A DNA stretch of 64,000 nt. Origin: Acidobacteriaceae bacterium KBS 83. Lineage in GTDB: Bacteria; Acidobacteriota; Terriglobia; Terriglobales; Acidobacteriaceae. Below are positions 53,761 through 63,900 of this stretch, piece by piece. The notes beneath the pieces were generated by a model, which ran no database searches, was not told the origin of the DNA, and saw nothing but the letters and a program-made list of their open reading frames with translations. Location: contig KB906739.1 in NCBI GenBank assembly GCA_000381585.1, positions 248,001-312,000 of the forward strand. Direction: 5' to 3'. The translations under genes were made by a program, and so were the position numbers. The first letter of the stretch is position 1. Every line of letters starts with the position of its first letter.

Positions 53761-54681
53761 ATGCAGTGGGTTGGAGTCATGCCGGCAATGACAACCGCTT
53801 TTCATCCGGACCTTTCGGTTGATCATGAATTCATGCGACGGCACGCCGACTGGATGTTGAGCAACGGATGCACCGGTCTGGTGATGCTGGGCTCGCTTGG
53901 CGAAGGCGCGACGCTGAGCGATGACGAGAAGATCGCCATCCTGCGCGCCATCGTGAGGAGCGTCGATGGCCGGGCTCCTGTGGTGGCGGCCATTTCTTCG
54001 CTGTCGACTGCCAATGCGGTGCGATTGGCCAAGGCAGCAGATCAGGCGGGATGCAATGGCCTGATGGTGCTGCCGCCTTATGTCTACTCCAGTGATTGGC
54101 GCGAGATGCGCGCGCATGTCTCTGCGATCATCGCCGCTACTTCGCTTTCCTGCATGCTCTACAACAACCCTGTTGCCTACAAGACGGACTTCCAGCCGGA
54201 GCAGATGGTGGAACTCGCGGGTGAGCACGAGAACCTGCACGCGGTAAAAGAATCGAGCGCGGATGTTCGTCGAGTTGCAGCGATCCGGAGCCTGCTTGGC
54301 GATCGCCTCAGCATTCTCGTCGGCGTGGACGATGCAATCGTGGAAGGAATAAATGCTGGTGCTGTGGGCTGGATCGCCGGCCTAGTGAATGCATTTCCCG
54401 CCGAATCGGTTGCGCTTTTCGATTTGGCGCGTAGTCGTAAACACGATGAAGCCTTTGAACTCTATCGCTGGTTTCTGCCGCTGCTGCGCATGGACACAGT
54501 GCCGAAGTTTGTGCAGCTGATCAAGTGGGTTCAGGAACAGGTGGGTGTTGGCTCGGCCCGAGTGCGGCCGCCGAGACTTGAAATTGGGGGTGATGAGTTG
54601 ACGGAGGCCCAGCGGACGCTCGAGAAGGCGCTTGCCGGGCGTCCTCATTTGTCGACGATCAGCCTTGGAGCGAACGCGTGA
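53761..54681 (+). CDS. Pyrroline-4-hydroxy-2-carboxylate deaminase (LhpC-type, DapA family)
   Basis: 306 residues, TIM barrel of the DHDPS family. The Schiff-base lysine is in HAVKESSADVRR; the Tyr and the sugar-acid motif are in MLYNNPVAYKTD. It would convert the cyclic imino acid to 2-oxoglutarate semialdehyde with release of ammonia. It is 12 bp after the oxidase subunit and overlaps the next gene by 4 bp. Not dapA: the context is hydroxyproline catabolism. Confidence 0.92.
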   Translation: MQWVGVMPAMTTAFHPDLSVDHEFMRRHADWMLSNGCTGLVMLGSLGEGATLSDDEKIAILRAIVRSVDGRAPVVAAISSLSTANAVRLAKAADQAGCNGLMVLPPYVYSSDWREMRAHVSAIIAATSLSCMLYNNPVAYKTDFQPEQMVELAGEHENLHAVKESSADVRRVAAIRSLLGDRLSILVGVDDAIVEGINAGAVGWIAGLVNAFPAESVALFDLARSRKHDEAFELYRWFLPLLRMDTVPKFVQLIKWVQEQVGVGSARVRPPRLEIGGDELTEAQRTLEKALAGRPHLSTISLGANA

Positions 54682-56249
54682 GTGACGCACTTGCACTTGC
54701 TGGTGTTTCGCTGATCGGCGGGCGCGCCGGTGACCGGCACGGTGAGACATTTCGTGCCTACCAGCCTGCCGACGGGCGCGCGATGGATCCTTACTTTTAT
54801 TCCGCGAGTGACGCAGAACTGGATGAAGCTGCGACGAGCGCAGCAACAACGGCGCCGGTGCTTGCGGCATCTAGTGGCGCCGACCGTGCGGGCTTGCTGC
54901 GGGCCATGGCCGACGGGATGGATCGCGCGACGGAGACGCTTGTGGAACGCGCGCATTTGGAGACGGCGCTTCCGCGCGCCCGGTTGACGGGAGAGGTTGC
55001 ACGCACCAGCAACCAGCTTCGGCTGTTCGCCGATGTCGCGGCGGAGGGCTCGTGGGTGATGGCCCGCATCGATGCCGCGGACCCCCAGCGTACACCCCCG
55101 AAGCCGGATATTCGCTCGATGCTGCGGCCGCTGGGACCAGTCGCTGTGTTCGGGGCAAGCAACTTCCCTCTCGCTTTTTCCGTCGCCGGCGGAGACACGG
55201 CGTCGGCGCTGGCCGCAGGCAATCCGGTCATTGTCAAGGCTCACCCCGCGCACCCAGGAACGAGCGAAATTGCGGGTCGTGTTCTGAACAGGGCAATCGC
55301 GGAATGCGGATTCCCTGCCGCCACATTTTCGCTGCTCTATGACGCGAGCACACGCATTGGCGCAGCACTTGTGCGTCATCCGTTGATTCGTGCGGTTGGG
55401 TTTACCGGTTCATTCAAGGGCGGACACACGCTGATGGGCCTGGCGGCTTCGCGCGACGAGCCGATACCTGTTTTTGCCGAGATGGGGAGTGTAAATCCGG
55501 TTTTTATTCTCCCTCGCGCACTTCTAGAGCGCGGTGAATCGCTCGCGGCGGGGCTGCATGCCTCCTTCACACTCGGAGGCGGCCAGTTCTGCACCAAGCC
55601 GGGGATGGTGTTTCTCGATACTGCAGAGACCGCATTTCTTACGAAGCTGCGAGCACTGACGGCGGAAGCTCCGGGATTCGCAATGCTCTCTCCCGGAATC
55701 GCCGGGGCCTATGAAAGAGGCCTTCGAGAGAGGGTCGGCCTTCGTACGACGGAGGGACAGCGCGCGGAAACAGGCTTTGCGGCGCAAGCGGCGCTCCTGG
55801 AAACGGATTACTCAGCCTTCGCCGGCCATCCAGCATTACACGAAGAGCTGTTTGGACCGTCCACATTGCTTGTGACGGGCACGGACCGTGAACGAATGCT
55901 TGCTGCCGCGCGATCTCTGCGGGGGCATCTCACGGCTACGATTCTCGGAACTGATGATGACTTGCGCGAATATGCGGAACTTATCTCTATTCTGGAGACG
56001 AAGGTGGGACGGGTGATCTTCAACGGCTTCCCGACCGGCGTGGAGGTGACGCACGCGATGGTGCATGGCGGCCCATATCCGGCAACCTCCGACGGCCGCT
56101 CCACTTCGGTGGGGAGCCAGGCCATTCTGCGTTTCGCGCGTCCTGTCTGCTATCAGAACCTGCCTCAGCATGCCCTTCCCGCGGAACTTAGGGATGACAA
56201 CCCGCGAAAGATTCTGCGGCTGTGGAATGGTCGATGGCAATCGAACTGA
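54678..56249 (+). CDS. 2-Oxoglutarate semialdehyde dehydrogenase (LhpG-type)
   Basis: 523 residues, aldehyde dehydrogenase family, KGSADH group. GPVAVFGASNFPLAFSVAGG forms the cofactor pocket, the catalytic Cys is in GGQFCTKPG and the base Glu in FAEMGSVNP. It oxidises 2-oxoglutarate semialdehyde to 2-oxoglutarate. GTG start overlaps the deaminase stop (GTGA). The C-terminal end overlaps the DUF885 start. Confidence 0.94.
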   Translation: MSDALALAGVSLIGGRAGDRHGETFRAYQPADGRAMDPYFYSASDAELDEAATSAATTAPVLAASSGADRAGLLRAMADGMDRATETLVERAHLETALPRARLTGEVARTSNQLRLFADVAAEGSWVMARIDAADPQRTPPKPDIRSMLRPLGPVAVFGASNFPLAFSVAGGDTASALAAGNPVIVKAHPAHPGTSEIAGRVLNRAIAECGFPAATFSLLYDASTRIGAALVRHPLIRAVGFTGSFKGGHTLMGLAASRDEPIPVFAEMGSVNPVFILPRALLERGESLAAGLHASFTLGGGQFCTKPGMVFLDTAETAFLTKLRALTAEAPGFAMLSPGIAGAYERGLRERVGLRTTEGQRAETGFAAQAALLETDYSAFAGHPALHEELFGPSTLLVTGTDRERMLAAARSLRGHLTATILGTDDDLREYAELISILETKVGRVIFNGFPTGVEVTHAMVHGGPYPATSDGRSTSVGSQAILRFARPVCYQNLPQHALPAELRDDNPRKILRLWNGRWQSN

Positions 56250-58060
56250 GGCCATGGAGGCGGACACTGAGCACCCGGACTGGCTCGCACCGACGTTTCT
56301 TTGCAACGCTGATAGCAGTATGTTTCGTCAGCTTAACTAACGGCGTCGCGCTGCCGTCAACGCAATCATCGACGGAACAGTTACGGAGCTTCTTCGCGGA
56401 CGAATGGGAATATCAGCTTCGCGAACATCCTGAGTACGCTACGTACGTTGGCGACAAACGATACAACGACCGTCTCAGCGATCAGTCGCCCGCGGGATAT
56501 GCGCACGATGCCGCACACACACAATCGCAGCTTCGACGACTGCAGGCTATACCAGAGACCGGACTCTCCGAGCAGGACGGAGTAAGCCGTCAGATGATGC
56601 TGCAGCAGATGCAATCGTCGCTCGAGTCATTCAGGTTGAAAGAATGGGAGATGCCGATCAGCCAGATCAATGGTATCCATCTGGACCTGGCGAGCATGTA
56701 TGCACAGATGCCCTTCCGTACAACGAAAGATTATGAGAGCTATCTCGCGCGCATGCACGCGATCCCCGCGGCATTGGATCAGACGATGGCCGTTATGCGG
56801 CTTGGCATGCGCGACCACATGATGCAGCCGCGATACCTGCTGGAAGAGGTTCCGGCGGAGGCAGAGCAGGTGGCCAATGCAGCGCCGGAGAAGAGCCCTT
56901 TCGCAGAGCCGCTGAAGAAGTTTCCGGAGGCTGTGTCGCGGCAGGATTGCGAGCGCCTGCGGACCGCGATTCTGACTTCCATTCGCACCGAGGTAGAACC
57001 CGCCTACGCTCGCTTCGCGGTCTTTGTGAAAACGAGGTATGCGCCGGCCGGCCGCGGGGAGCCCGGAGTGTGGGCATTGCCCGATGGCAAGGCGCTATAC
57101 CTGCATGATGTCCGTGTACACACGCAGACCACCGAAACGCCTGATCAGATATTCGCGACCGGAATGCAGCAAGTGCAGCAGATCGAGCAGCAGATGCTGG
57201 CACTTGCGAAGAGCCAGGGTTATTCCGACCTGCCCAGCTTCCACAAACACATTCGGGAAGACCGGGATCTTTATGTGAAGTCAGCCGATCAATTGATGAA
57301 GCTTTACTCTGAATACGAGGACCAGATGCGCGGTCGCCTTCCGGAGCTGGTGATGCGGATTCCGGCGATGCCGCTGGAGGTCGTGCCGATGGACAGCTTC
57401 CGCGCGCCGACTGCCGTGCCCGCGGACTACTCTCCAGGTTCGACGGCAGGTGGCAGGCCCGGCCGCGTCAATGTGAACCTGTATGACCCGACGAAGCGGC
57501 TCACATTAAACATTGAAGCAATTGCATATCACGAAGGCTTGCCCGGCCATCATCTGCAATTTGCAACTGCAGATGCACTCAAGGACCTGCCGCCTTTTCG
57601 CCGCTACTCCTCGTATGATTCCTACTCGGAGGGCTGGGCGCTGTACGCGGAGCAGCTTGCGCATGAGCTTGGTTACTATCGCGATCCTTACAGCGAGTAT
57701 GGACGGCTGCAGAATGAGATGTGGCGATCGGTCCGGTTGGTAGTGGACACTGGCGTGCACGCAAAGCATTGGAGTCGGCAGCAGATGGTTGACTTCTTCC
57801 ACCAGCACACAGCGATGGACGATCAGAACATCAACACCGAAGTCGATCGCTATATCTCCTGGCCAGGCCAGGCACTGGCTTACCGGCTAGGTGAGATAAA
57901 GATTGTCGAGCTGAGGGAACGCGCGAAGCAGCGGCTGGGCAGCCGCTATGACGTTCGCGAGTTTCACCAACATGTGCTGGACCTGGGCCCGGTTCCGCTG
58001 GATGTGCTGGATGCAAGCATTACGCGATGGCTGGACAAGGAGACGGCCGCCGGCCACTGA
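56234..58060 (+). CDS. DUF885 protein, metallopeptidase-like, exported
   Basis: 608 residues. A basic N-terminus with a hydrophobic stretch (FFATLIAVCFVSLTNGVAL) looks like a signal. The C-terminal domain has YHEGLPGHHLQ, then SEGWALYAEQLAHELG, a zincin-like His/Glu pattern (HExxxGH with a downstream Glu). Peptidase activity is likely but not proven for the family. ATG at 56234, overlapping the dehydrogenase by 16 bp, makes it the last gene of the hydroxyproline operon; a GTG at 56222 is possible. Confidence 0.88.
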   Translation: MAIELRPWRRTLSTRTGSHRRFFATLIAVCFVSLTNGVALPSTQSSTEQLRSFFADEWEYQLREHPEYATYVGDKRYNDRLSDQSPAGYAHDAAHTQSQLRRLQAIPETGLSEQDGVSRQMMLQQMQSSLESFRLKEWEMPISQINGIHLDLASMYAQMPFRTTKDYESYLARMHAIPAALDQTMAVMRLGMRDHMMQPRYLLEEVPAEAEQVANAAPEKSPFAEPLKKFPEAVSRQDCERLRTAILTSIRTEVEPAYARFAVFVKTRYAPAGRGEPGVWALPDGKALYLHDVRVHTQTTETPDQIFATGMQQVQQIEQQMLALAKSQGYSDLPSFHKHIREDRDLYVKSADQLMKLYSEYEDQMRGRLPELVMRIPAMPLEVVPMDSFRAPTAVPADYSPGSTAGGRPGRVNVNLYDPTKRLTLNIEAIAYHEGLPGHHLQFATADALKDLPPFRRYSSYDSYSEGWALYAEQLAHELGYYRDPYSEYGRLQNEMWRSVRLVVDTGVHAKHWSRQQMVDFFHQHTAMDDQNINTEVDRYISWPGQALAYRLGEIKIVELRERAKQRLGSRYDVREFHQHVLDLGPVPLDVLDASITRWLDKETAAGH

Positions 58061-58064
58061 GCAA

Positions 58065-59564
58065 TCAGGCGTTTTTTTTGCGGCGAATTGCGAAATATAT
58101 GGGCACGCCGCTGGCGACGATCAGCAGGCCGGGCCATGTTGTGGTAGTGCGATAGAAAAAAAGCACGACGAGAATGACCGTTGCACCCGCGATGTAGAGT
58201 GCCGGAAGCCAGGGATAGCCCCAGGCGCGGTAAGGACGGTTGGCATCCGGCCGCGTGCGGCGCAGCCGAAAGAGCCCTGCCACGGTGAGGATGTAGAACA
58301 AGAGAGCCGCCGAGATTACGTAGTCGAGGAGGTTGCTGTAAAGATTCCCATAAGCTCCAGTGACGGGGTCATGCGTTCTCGGCAGCACCAGAAACGCCGA
58401 CCAGAAGCATTGCATCGCGAGTGCCCACCCGGGGACAGCTGCTCGATTCAACACACCGGCACGGCGGAAAAACAGGCGGTCCTGGGCCATCGCATAGCAG
58501 GCACGCCCACCAGCCAGGGTCAGGGCATTGACGGTGCCGAAGGTCGAAACCATGATCAAGATGCTCATAGCCACACGGCCGACTCCGGGGAGAGCCGCGT
58601 CTACGGTAAGGGTGGCGACGCGATCCTGCGGGGCCGTCTGGATGGCGTGAAGCGGCAGAGCTGCGAGATAGCAGAGATTGCAGAGCAGATAAAGAATGAT
58701 AATGGTGGAGGTGCCTATGGCGAGGGCGAGGGGGAGGTTGCGCTTCGGATTGCGAACTTCTGCGGCGACAAAGGTGATGTCGTGCCAGGAATCGGCGGAG
58801 AAGAGTGAGCCGGTCTGCGAAACGCAGAGGGCAACGAAGAGTCCGAATGCGGTGGTCGCCTCCAGGCCGTGGATCGCGGTTACATTCACAGGATGCCACG
58901 GCGCGGAAAAGTTTGCGCGGAGCACCGCAGGATGCAGGAACGCCACTATGGCGCCCAGAACCAGCAGTGCAGCCATGCCGCCAAGCTTCGCAACGGTGAA
59001 GACGTTCTGGATGAGCTTGCCCCATTCCACCCCGTAACTGTTGAAGACTGTGATGAGAACAATGATCACGATGGCCAGCAACTGAGCAGTGGATAGCGAT
59101 ATCGCATAGCCCGGCACGAGGTGCACTGGCGCAATAAGATATTTGTCTTCGCGAATGGAGGGAAAGAGTATGCCGCTGAAGCGTGCGAAGGCTATGCCGA
59201 CTGCAGCGATCGTCCCGGTCTGGATGACGGTGAGCAACGTCCAGCCATAAAGGAAGCCCAACAGCGGCGAGAAAGCCTCCCGCAGATATACGTACATGCC
59301 GCCGGCTTCGGGCATCATGGCCGCCAGCTCGCCATAGGAGAGCGCACCGGCAACAGTGAGGACACCTGTGATGGCCCAGGCCACGAGCAACCAGCCAGCA
59401 CTGCCGACCTGCCGGGAGATCTCCGCGCTAACAATGAAGATGCCGGAGCCCACCATGATCCCGGCCACCACCATCACTGAGTCAAAAAGCCCTAGTGCGC
59501 GGTGAAATTCTGCGGGTGGGGTGGTTCCTTCTGCATGCTGAGCGACCGGCGTGGCGGGATGCAT
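58065..59564 (-). CDS. APC-superfamily amino acid permease
   Basis: 499 residues, about 12 membrane helices. N-terminal GIMVGSGIFIVSAEISRQVGSAGWLLVAW is the classical APC helix-1 motif; SADSWHDITFVAAEVRNPKRNLPLAL is the conserved loop. Substrate unknown; proximity to the hydroxyproline genes makes hydroxyproline or proline worth testing. It is convergent with the DUF885 gene (4-bp gap), so it is not in the same transcript. ATG start. Confidence 0.93.
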   Translation of the reverse strand: MHPATPVAQHAEGTTPPAEFHRALGLFDSVMVVAGIMVGSGIFIVSAEISRQVGSAGWLLVAWAITGVLTVAGALSYGELAAMMPEAGGMYVYLREAFSPLLGFLYGWTLLTVIQTGTIAAVGIAFARFSGILFPSIREDKYLIAPVHLVPGYAISLSTAQLLAIVIIVLITVFNSYGVEWGKLIQNVFTVAKLGGMAALLVLGAIVAFLHPAVLRANFSAPWHPVNVTAIHGLEATTAFGLFVALCVSQTGSLFSADSWHDITFVAAEVRNPKRNLPLALAIGTSTIIILYLLCNLCYLAALPLHAIQTAPQDRVATLTVDAALPGVGRVAMSILIMVSTFGTVNALTLAGGRACYAMAQDRLFFRRAGVLNRAAVPGWALAMQCFWSAFLVLPRTHDPVTGAYGNLYSNLLDYVISAALLFYILTVAGLFRLRRTRPDANRPYRAWGYPWLPALYIAGATVILVVLFFYRTTTTWPGLLIVASGVPIYFAIRRKKNA

Positions 59565-59680
59565 CCTTGCGGTTCCCTCGATTCTTGGACAACTTTGGGC
59601 GAACGCTTTAGCTTACGGCCTGACGTGGTGGTAAGCACACCAGAGATGATGGAGAATCAGAGGGGTCAAGGCGAGAGAAA

Positions 59681-60868
59681 TCAACGCTGCGGCGGATCGG
59701 ACAACACTCCGGGCGCAAGCTGTGACCTTTGCGCCTCGCGGCGGTTTTGTTCGTCCGCCATTTGGGTGGCAACTTTCAGCTCACGCTCCGATGCTTCCTT
59801 CTGTCCGGTCTTCGCCAGCGCGAGACCGTAGTAGTAGTGCGCCGGCTGATATTCGGGCGCAGCGGTAACGGCTGCCTGCAGTGACTGGACGGCCTCCTCA
59901 TACTGCTTCAAACGGAAGTTCGCAATGCCTACAACCGCCAGGGCGCCACCGTGTTTTGGATTGCGATCCAGGGCATTGCGCGCCTGCCGCTTGGCTTCAT
60001 CGTATTCGCCGTTATTGAGCGCGATCTGCCCCATCTCATAGTAGGACTCGGACTGGTTCGGCGAGAGCTCGATTGAGCGCTCGAATTCAGCCTTCGCCTC
60101 GGCGGGACGCTGTGCCATCTGCAGGATGCGACCGAGCCCGTAGTGCGCTGTCGCATCGTCCGGGCGCGCTTTAAGATATGCGCGCATGTCCTGCTCAGCT
60201 GCTGGTATATTTTGCAAATCCATCTTCACGCGCGCCTCTGCATAGAGCGCCTTCAGGTCTTCGGGCCGGATCAGCCGCGCTTCATGTAAGTCATGATCAG
60301 CATCGCGAAACAAACGAAGTTCATCTTCAAGGATGCTCAGATCCAGCAGTATAGGAAAACTGTGCGGAGCTTCGGCCTTGGCGGAGAGAAGTGTCATCAT
60401 GGCGCCATCGCGATCACCACGGGTGCGTTGTTCGAGAGCAGTGCCTTCGGCAGCGTGCACCAGCATGTCTCGAAGCTCAGTGTTCCCGCGATCACTACGC
60501 ATCGCCTCCGCGAGGTACGGAAGCGCTTCGGATGGACGGCTCTCATCCAGCAGCAGGTGACCGAGGTTCATCTTGGCTGGTACCAAGTGGGGTTCGATAG
60601 TAAGTGCTTTGCGGAAGCACTCCTCCGCCCTCGCAGACTCACTCTGCCGCGCGCGGGCGACGCCAAGCAGTAACCATGCATCCGCATTGCCAGGATACTG
60701 CTGCAGGAAGGACTCGAGCGTATGGGTCGCATCCGCGAGTTGACCGCGCGCGATAAGTCCGCGTGCGCGCTCGAGCGACAACGGCGTCTGAGACAGTAGC
60801 GCAGAAGGCGCTGACGCAAGCATAGCGATCGCGGAACATCTCAGCACGAGGCTGGAGAATCTGGTCAT
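59681..60868 (-). CDS. Tetratricopeptide-repeat protein, exported
   Basis: 395 residues. Signal peptide (RFSSLVLRCSAIAMLASAPS). About eight to nine TPR units cover the rest, e.g. ADAWLLLGVARARQSESARAEECFRKALTIEP and ATAHYGLGRILQMAQRPAEAKAEFERSIELSP. TPR proteins act as scaffolds; the partner is unknown. ATG at 60868; an earlier ATG at 60910 would place 14 residues across a terminator hairpin and is unlikely. Downstream of the TonB receptor, separated by the terminator, so it may be read as a leaky second gene. Confidence 0.88.
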   Translation of the reverse strand: MTRFSSLVLRCSAIAMLASAPSALLSQTPLSLERARGLIARGQLADATHTLESFLQQYPGNADAWLLLGVARARQSESARAEECFRKALTIEPHLVPAKMNLGHLLLDESRPSEALPYLAEAMRSDRGNTELRDMLVHAAEGTALEQRTRGDRDGAMMTLLSAKAEAPHSFPILLDLSILEDELRLFRDADHDLHEARLIRPEDLKALYAEARVKMDLQNIPAAEQDMRAYLKARPDDATAHYGLGRILQMAQRPAEAKAEFERSIELSPNQSESYYEMGQIALNNGEYDEAKRQARNALDRNPKHGGALAVVGIANFRLKQYEEAVQSLQAAVTAAPEYQPAHYYYGLALAKTGQKEASERELKVATQMADEQNRREAQRSQLAPGVLSDPPQR

Positions 60869-60908
60869 TCGAAAGAAGAAGGCCTGGGTCGTTTTGCGCT
60901 CCCAGGCC
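60869..60908 (-). terminator. Terminator between the Oar-like receptor and the TPR gene
   Basis: A perfect 8-bp stem GGCCTGGG/CCCAGGCC (60901-60908 and 60881-60888) with a 12-nt loop. On the minus strand it is followed by TTCTTCTTTC. It lies 25 bp past the receptor stop and ends one base before the TPR start. Confidence 0.7.
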
Positions 60909-60932
60909 ATGGTATCGCCGTTATGAGGGCAA

Positions 60933-63900
60933 TCAGAAGGTAATGCGTCCGGTGAGTTGGAGATTGCGAGGTGTGTTGACGGTATTCGTAGGTATGCCGA
61001 ATTGCAGATCGCTTGGTGTTGTGTCGACTTGACTGAAGGTATGGCGGTTGAAGGCGTTAAGAGCCTCTGCCTTAAAGACGAAATTCAACCCCTCGCGAAT
61101 TGGGAAGCTCTTGATGAGGCTGAAGTCCTCATTGAGGTAGTGATCGAAACGTGCATCGCTGTTTACACGGGGCACGTTGCCAAAGCTGTATGCGCCGCCC
61201 CCGCGATAGGCCGGCTGGTTTTGATCGAAGAATGCCGCTGCCGCGTCGTCTGCGGTGTACTGAGCAGTATTCGACTCGACGGTCAGACCGTTGAAGTAGC
61301 TGTTCGTGTTCGGGTCAGAGGCATTCTGGTTGATAAGCGGGTTCACGCGGTGCGATTTCGCGGCGGCGCTCATCACGCTCTTGCCTGTATAGGCAAAGCG
61401 AATGCAGTTATCCCAACCAGGGATGCCGCTGGCACAGCCAAAGGATGCCGGCGCTCCGCTCTGGTATCTCTGGATGCCTCCCACCTGCCAGCCACCGACC
61501 ACTTGATTCAGCCAGCCACCGCGATCGAGGAATCGCTTGCCCCTGCCGAATGGAAGCTCATAGAGATAGCTGATGACAAACGTGTGGGGAATATCCTGCA
61601 AACTGACGGACTTGTTGAGTTTGAGATTGGTTGGATCTTCGCCCTGCGCGATTGCGGCATTCGTGCCGCCATTGACGAAAGGCAATGAGCTGTCTGCGTC
61701 GGTAAGGTTCTTGGACCAGGTATAGGACGCGAGGAACTGCAGACCATTTGTGAAGTTGCGCTGAAGCGAGACGAGCAGCGCATCGTAGCTGGAGTGTCCG
61801 AGATTCTCCAAGCAGCAGTCGGCTGCGATGTAAGTGAATTGCGGGAAGGGGCGCAGAGCGCGTTGAACCTGTGCGCCGCCTCCCCACAATGCGTCGAAAC
61901 CGTTGAAAGGTTGCGTCACGCCGACAGAGTTATCGTCCACGGAATTCGTCAATTGGTCGCCCAGAGCAAAGTTGGCTTTGGGCATGTTGTTGTCATTCGA
62001 AAGAAAACCGGAGTGCAGGTGCGTGCCGCGGTTTCCTAGATAACCGATTGCGAGGACTGTGTTCGAGGTGACCTGTTGTTGCAATTGCAGGCTCCAGCTG
62101 TAAATCGTGGAGGGTCGGCCGAAGAACGGCTTGATGTATCCGCCGTTGACCGCGGCTCCGTCATAGATGCTTGGGTTAAGGTTCGGAGCCTTCTGATAGG
62201 CCGGAAAGCCATTATCGATGTTGAACGCCGGGGTAAAACCATCTGTACTCACAGGGTTTGGACTGACGGAATACCCCTGAATCATGGAACCGCCAAAGTC
62301 GCTGTACTGCAGGGGGCCGTAGAAGATGGCTGTGCCGCCGCGCAAGACGGTCTTGTTGTTCCAGATGGCTGGTGCATAGGCGAAGCCGATGCGCGGTGAA
62401 AAGTCCTTCCAGTAAGTATCCGCCCATTTTGTATTGCAGCCATTGCAATTGGACCCATACACTTCGGCGCCCTTGATGTTGAAGCGCGGATCGATAGCAT
62501 TGGGATCGAAATTAGAAGTGTCGTTAATGGCCTCGCTACGCGGCTGGTCCACATCCCAGCGCAGCCCAAGGTTGAGGGTCAGATCATTCGTGGCCTTGAA
62601 ATCATCCTGGCCGAAGAAGCCCCAAAACCACGAGGTCCACCGCGGTTGGTGCGCGTACTGCTGTGTGACTGCGTTGTCCACGGTGCCCAGCAGCAGACTG
62701 GCGAAGCCATTTCCCGAACCGCCGCCGACGCTGGGGTCGTTGGTCGCGGAGGTTTCCGCACGGGCGAAGTTGAAGGTTGGGTTGGGAAGATTGATCGGCG
62801 AGTATTGCTGGAAACGGACGTCGGTGCCAAACTTCAGCGCGTGACGCCCTTTCTGCCAGAAGATGCTGTCGTTCAGACGAAAGCCATTGTCGATGTTGTC
62901 ACCGTTGTGGCCATTGCTGAGGTTCACGATGGCATCTGGCTGGCCTACGCTGATGATTGGAAAATTGGTGGAATCGATGTTACCGATACCGAGTTGCGAG
63001 GAGTAATTGGTGTTTCCAAGCGCGGCGACGGTGAAGTTTTTCGAGTTGCTGCGGTTGGTCCCGAGGTTCAAGTGATTCAGGATGCTGGGCGAGAATTCGT
63101 AATCCCAGCCGAAACGGCCGAAATGTGTGATGAAATCCTGGGCCCACTGCTGCGGATCCACCGGATCAGGCAGGGTGCGATTCGCCTTCAGGCTTGTGTT
63201 TTCCCGCGTCGTATAAGAGCCATAGATCGTGCTGCGGCGAAACTTCTCATCGATACGGATGGTGTAGGTGGTGTTGTTGATGGGGTAGGGAGAATTGATT
63301 GTGTAGTTGTCGATTAGATTGCCGTTTTGGGGCGCGGGATAGTACTTGAGAAGATTGCTGGCTACGGCGCCTATGCGTCCGGTCGGGATGATGTTCCCAG
63401 GGAAAGCAGTGCGACAGGGGCGGCCATTCACAATACGCGCGCTGGATGGATCAAAGATCTGGCCGAAGTAGACCGGAGTGCCATCGCAGGGATTCGTGCC
63501 GAGCACTTTGCTGGTCTGAAGAAATTGGGAGAAGTCGCCGGTGCGCTCTGCAGCCGTGGGAACGGTAGAGGTAACGGGCTGGCCCACCGTCTGGCGAAAC
63601 TGCTCCCAGGAGAAGAAGAAGAAGGTGCGTTCGCGGCCGTTGTAAATTTTGGGAATCCAGACCGGACCGCCGAGGGTGCCGCCGAAGTCATTCTGGCGAT
63701 CGGGACCACGAGCAAAATTCGCTCGACACTCCGGGGTGTCATTGTCGCCAACGCACTGCATTGCACGGCGGCCATTGTTGAACCAGGTGTTGGCATCAAA
63801 TGCGCCGTTGCGGATGATATCGTAGGCCGTCCCGTGGAAGGAGTTCGTGCCGCTCTTGGTTACGAAGTTCTCTACACCGCCCGTAGTTCTGCCAAACTCC

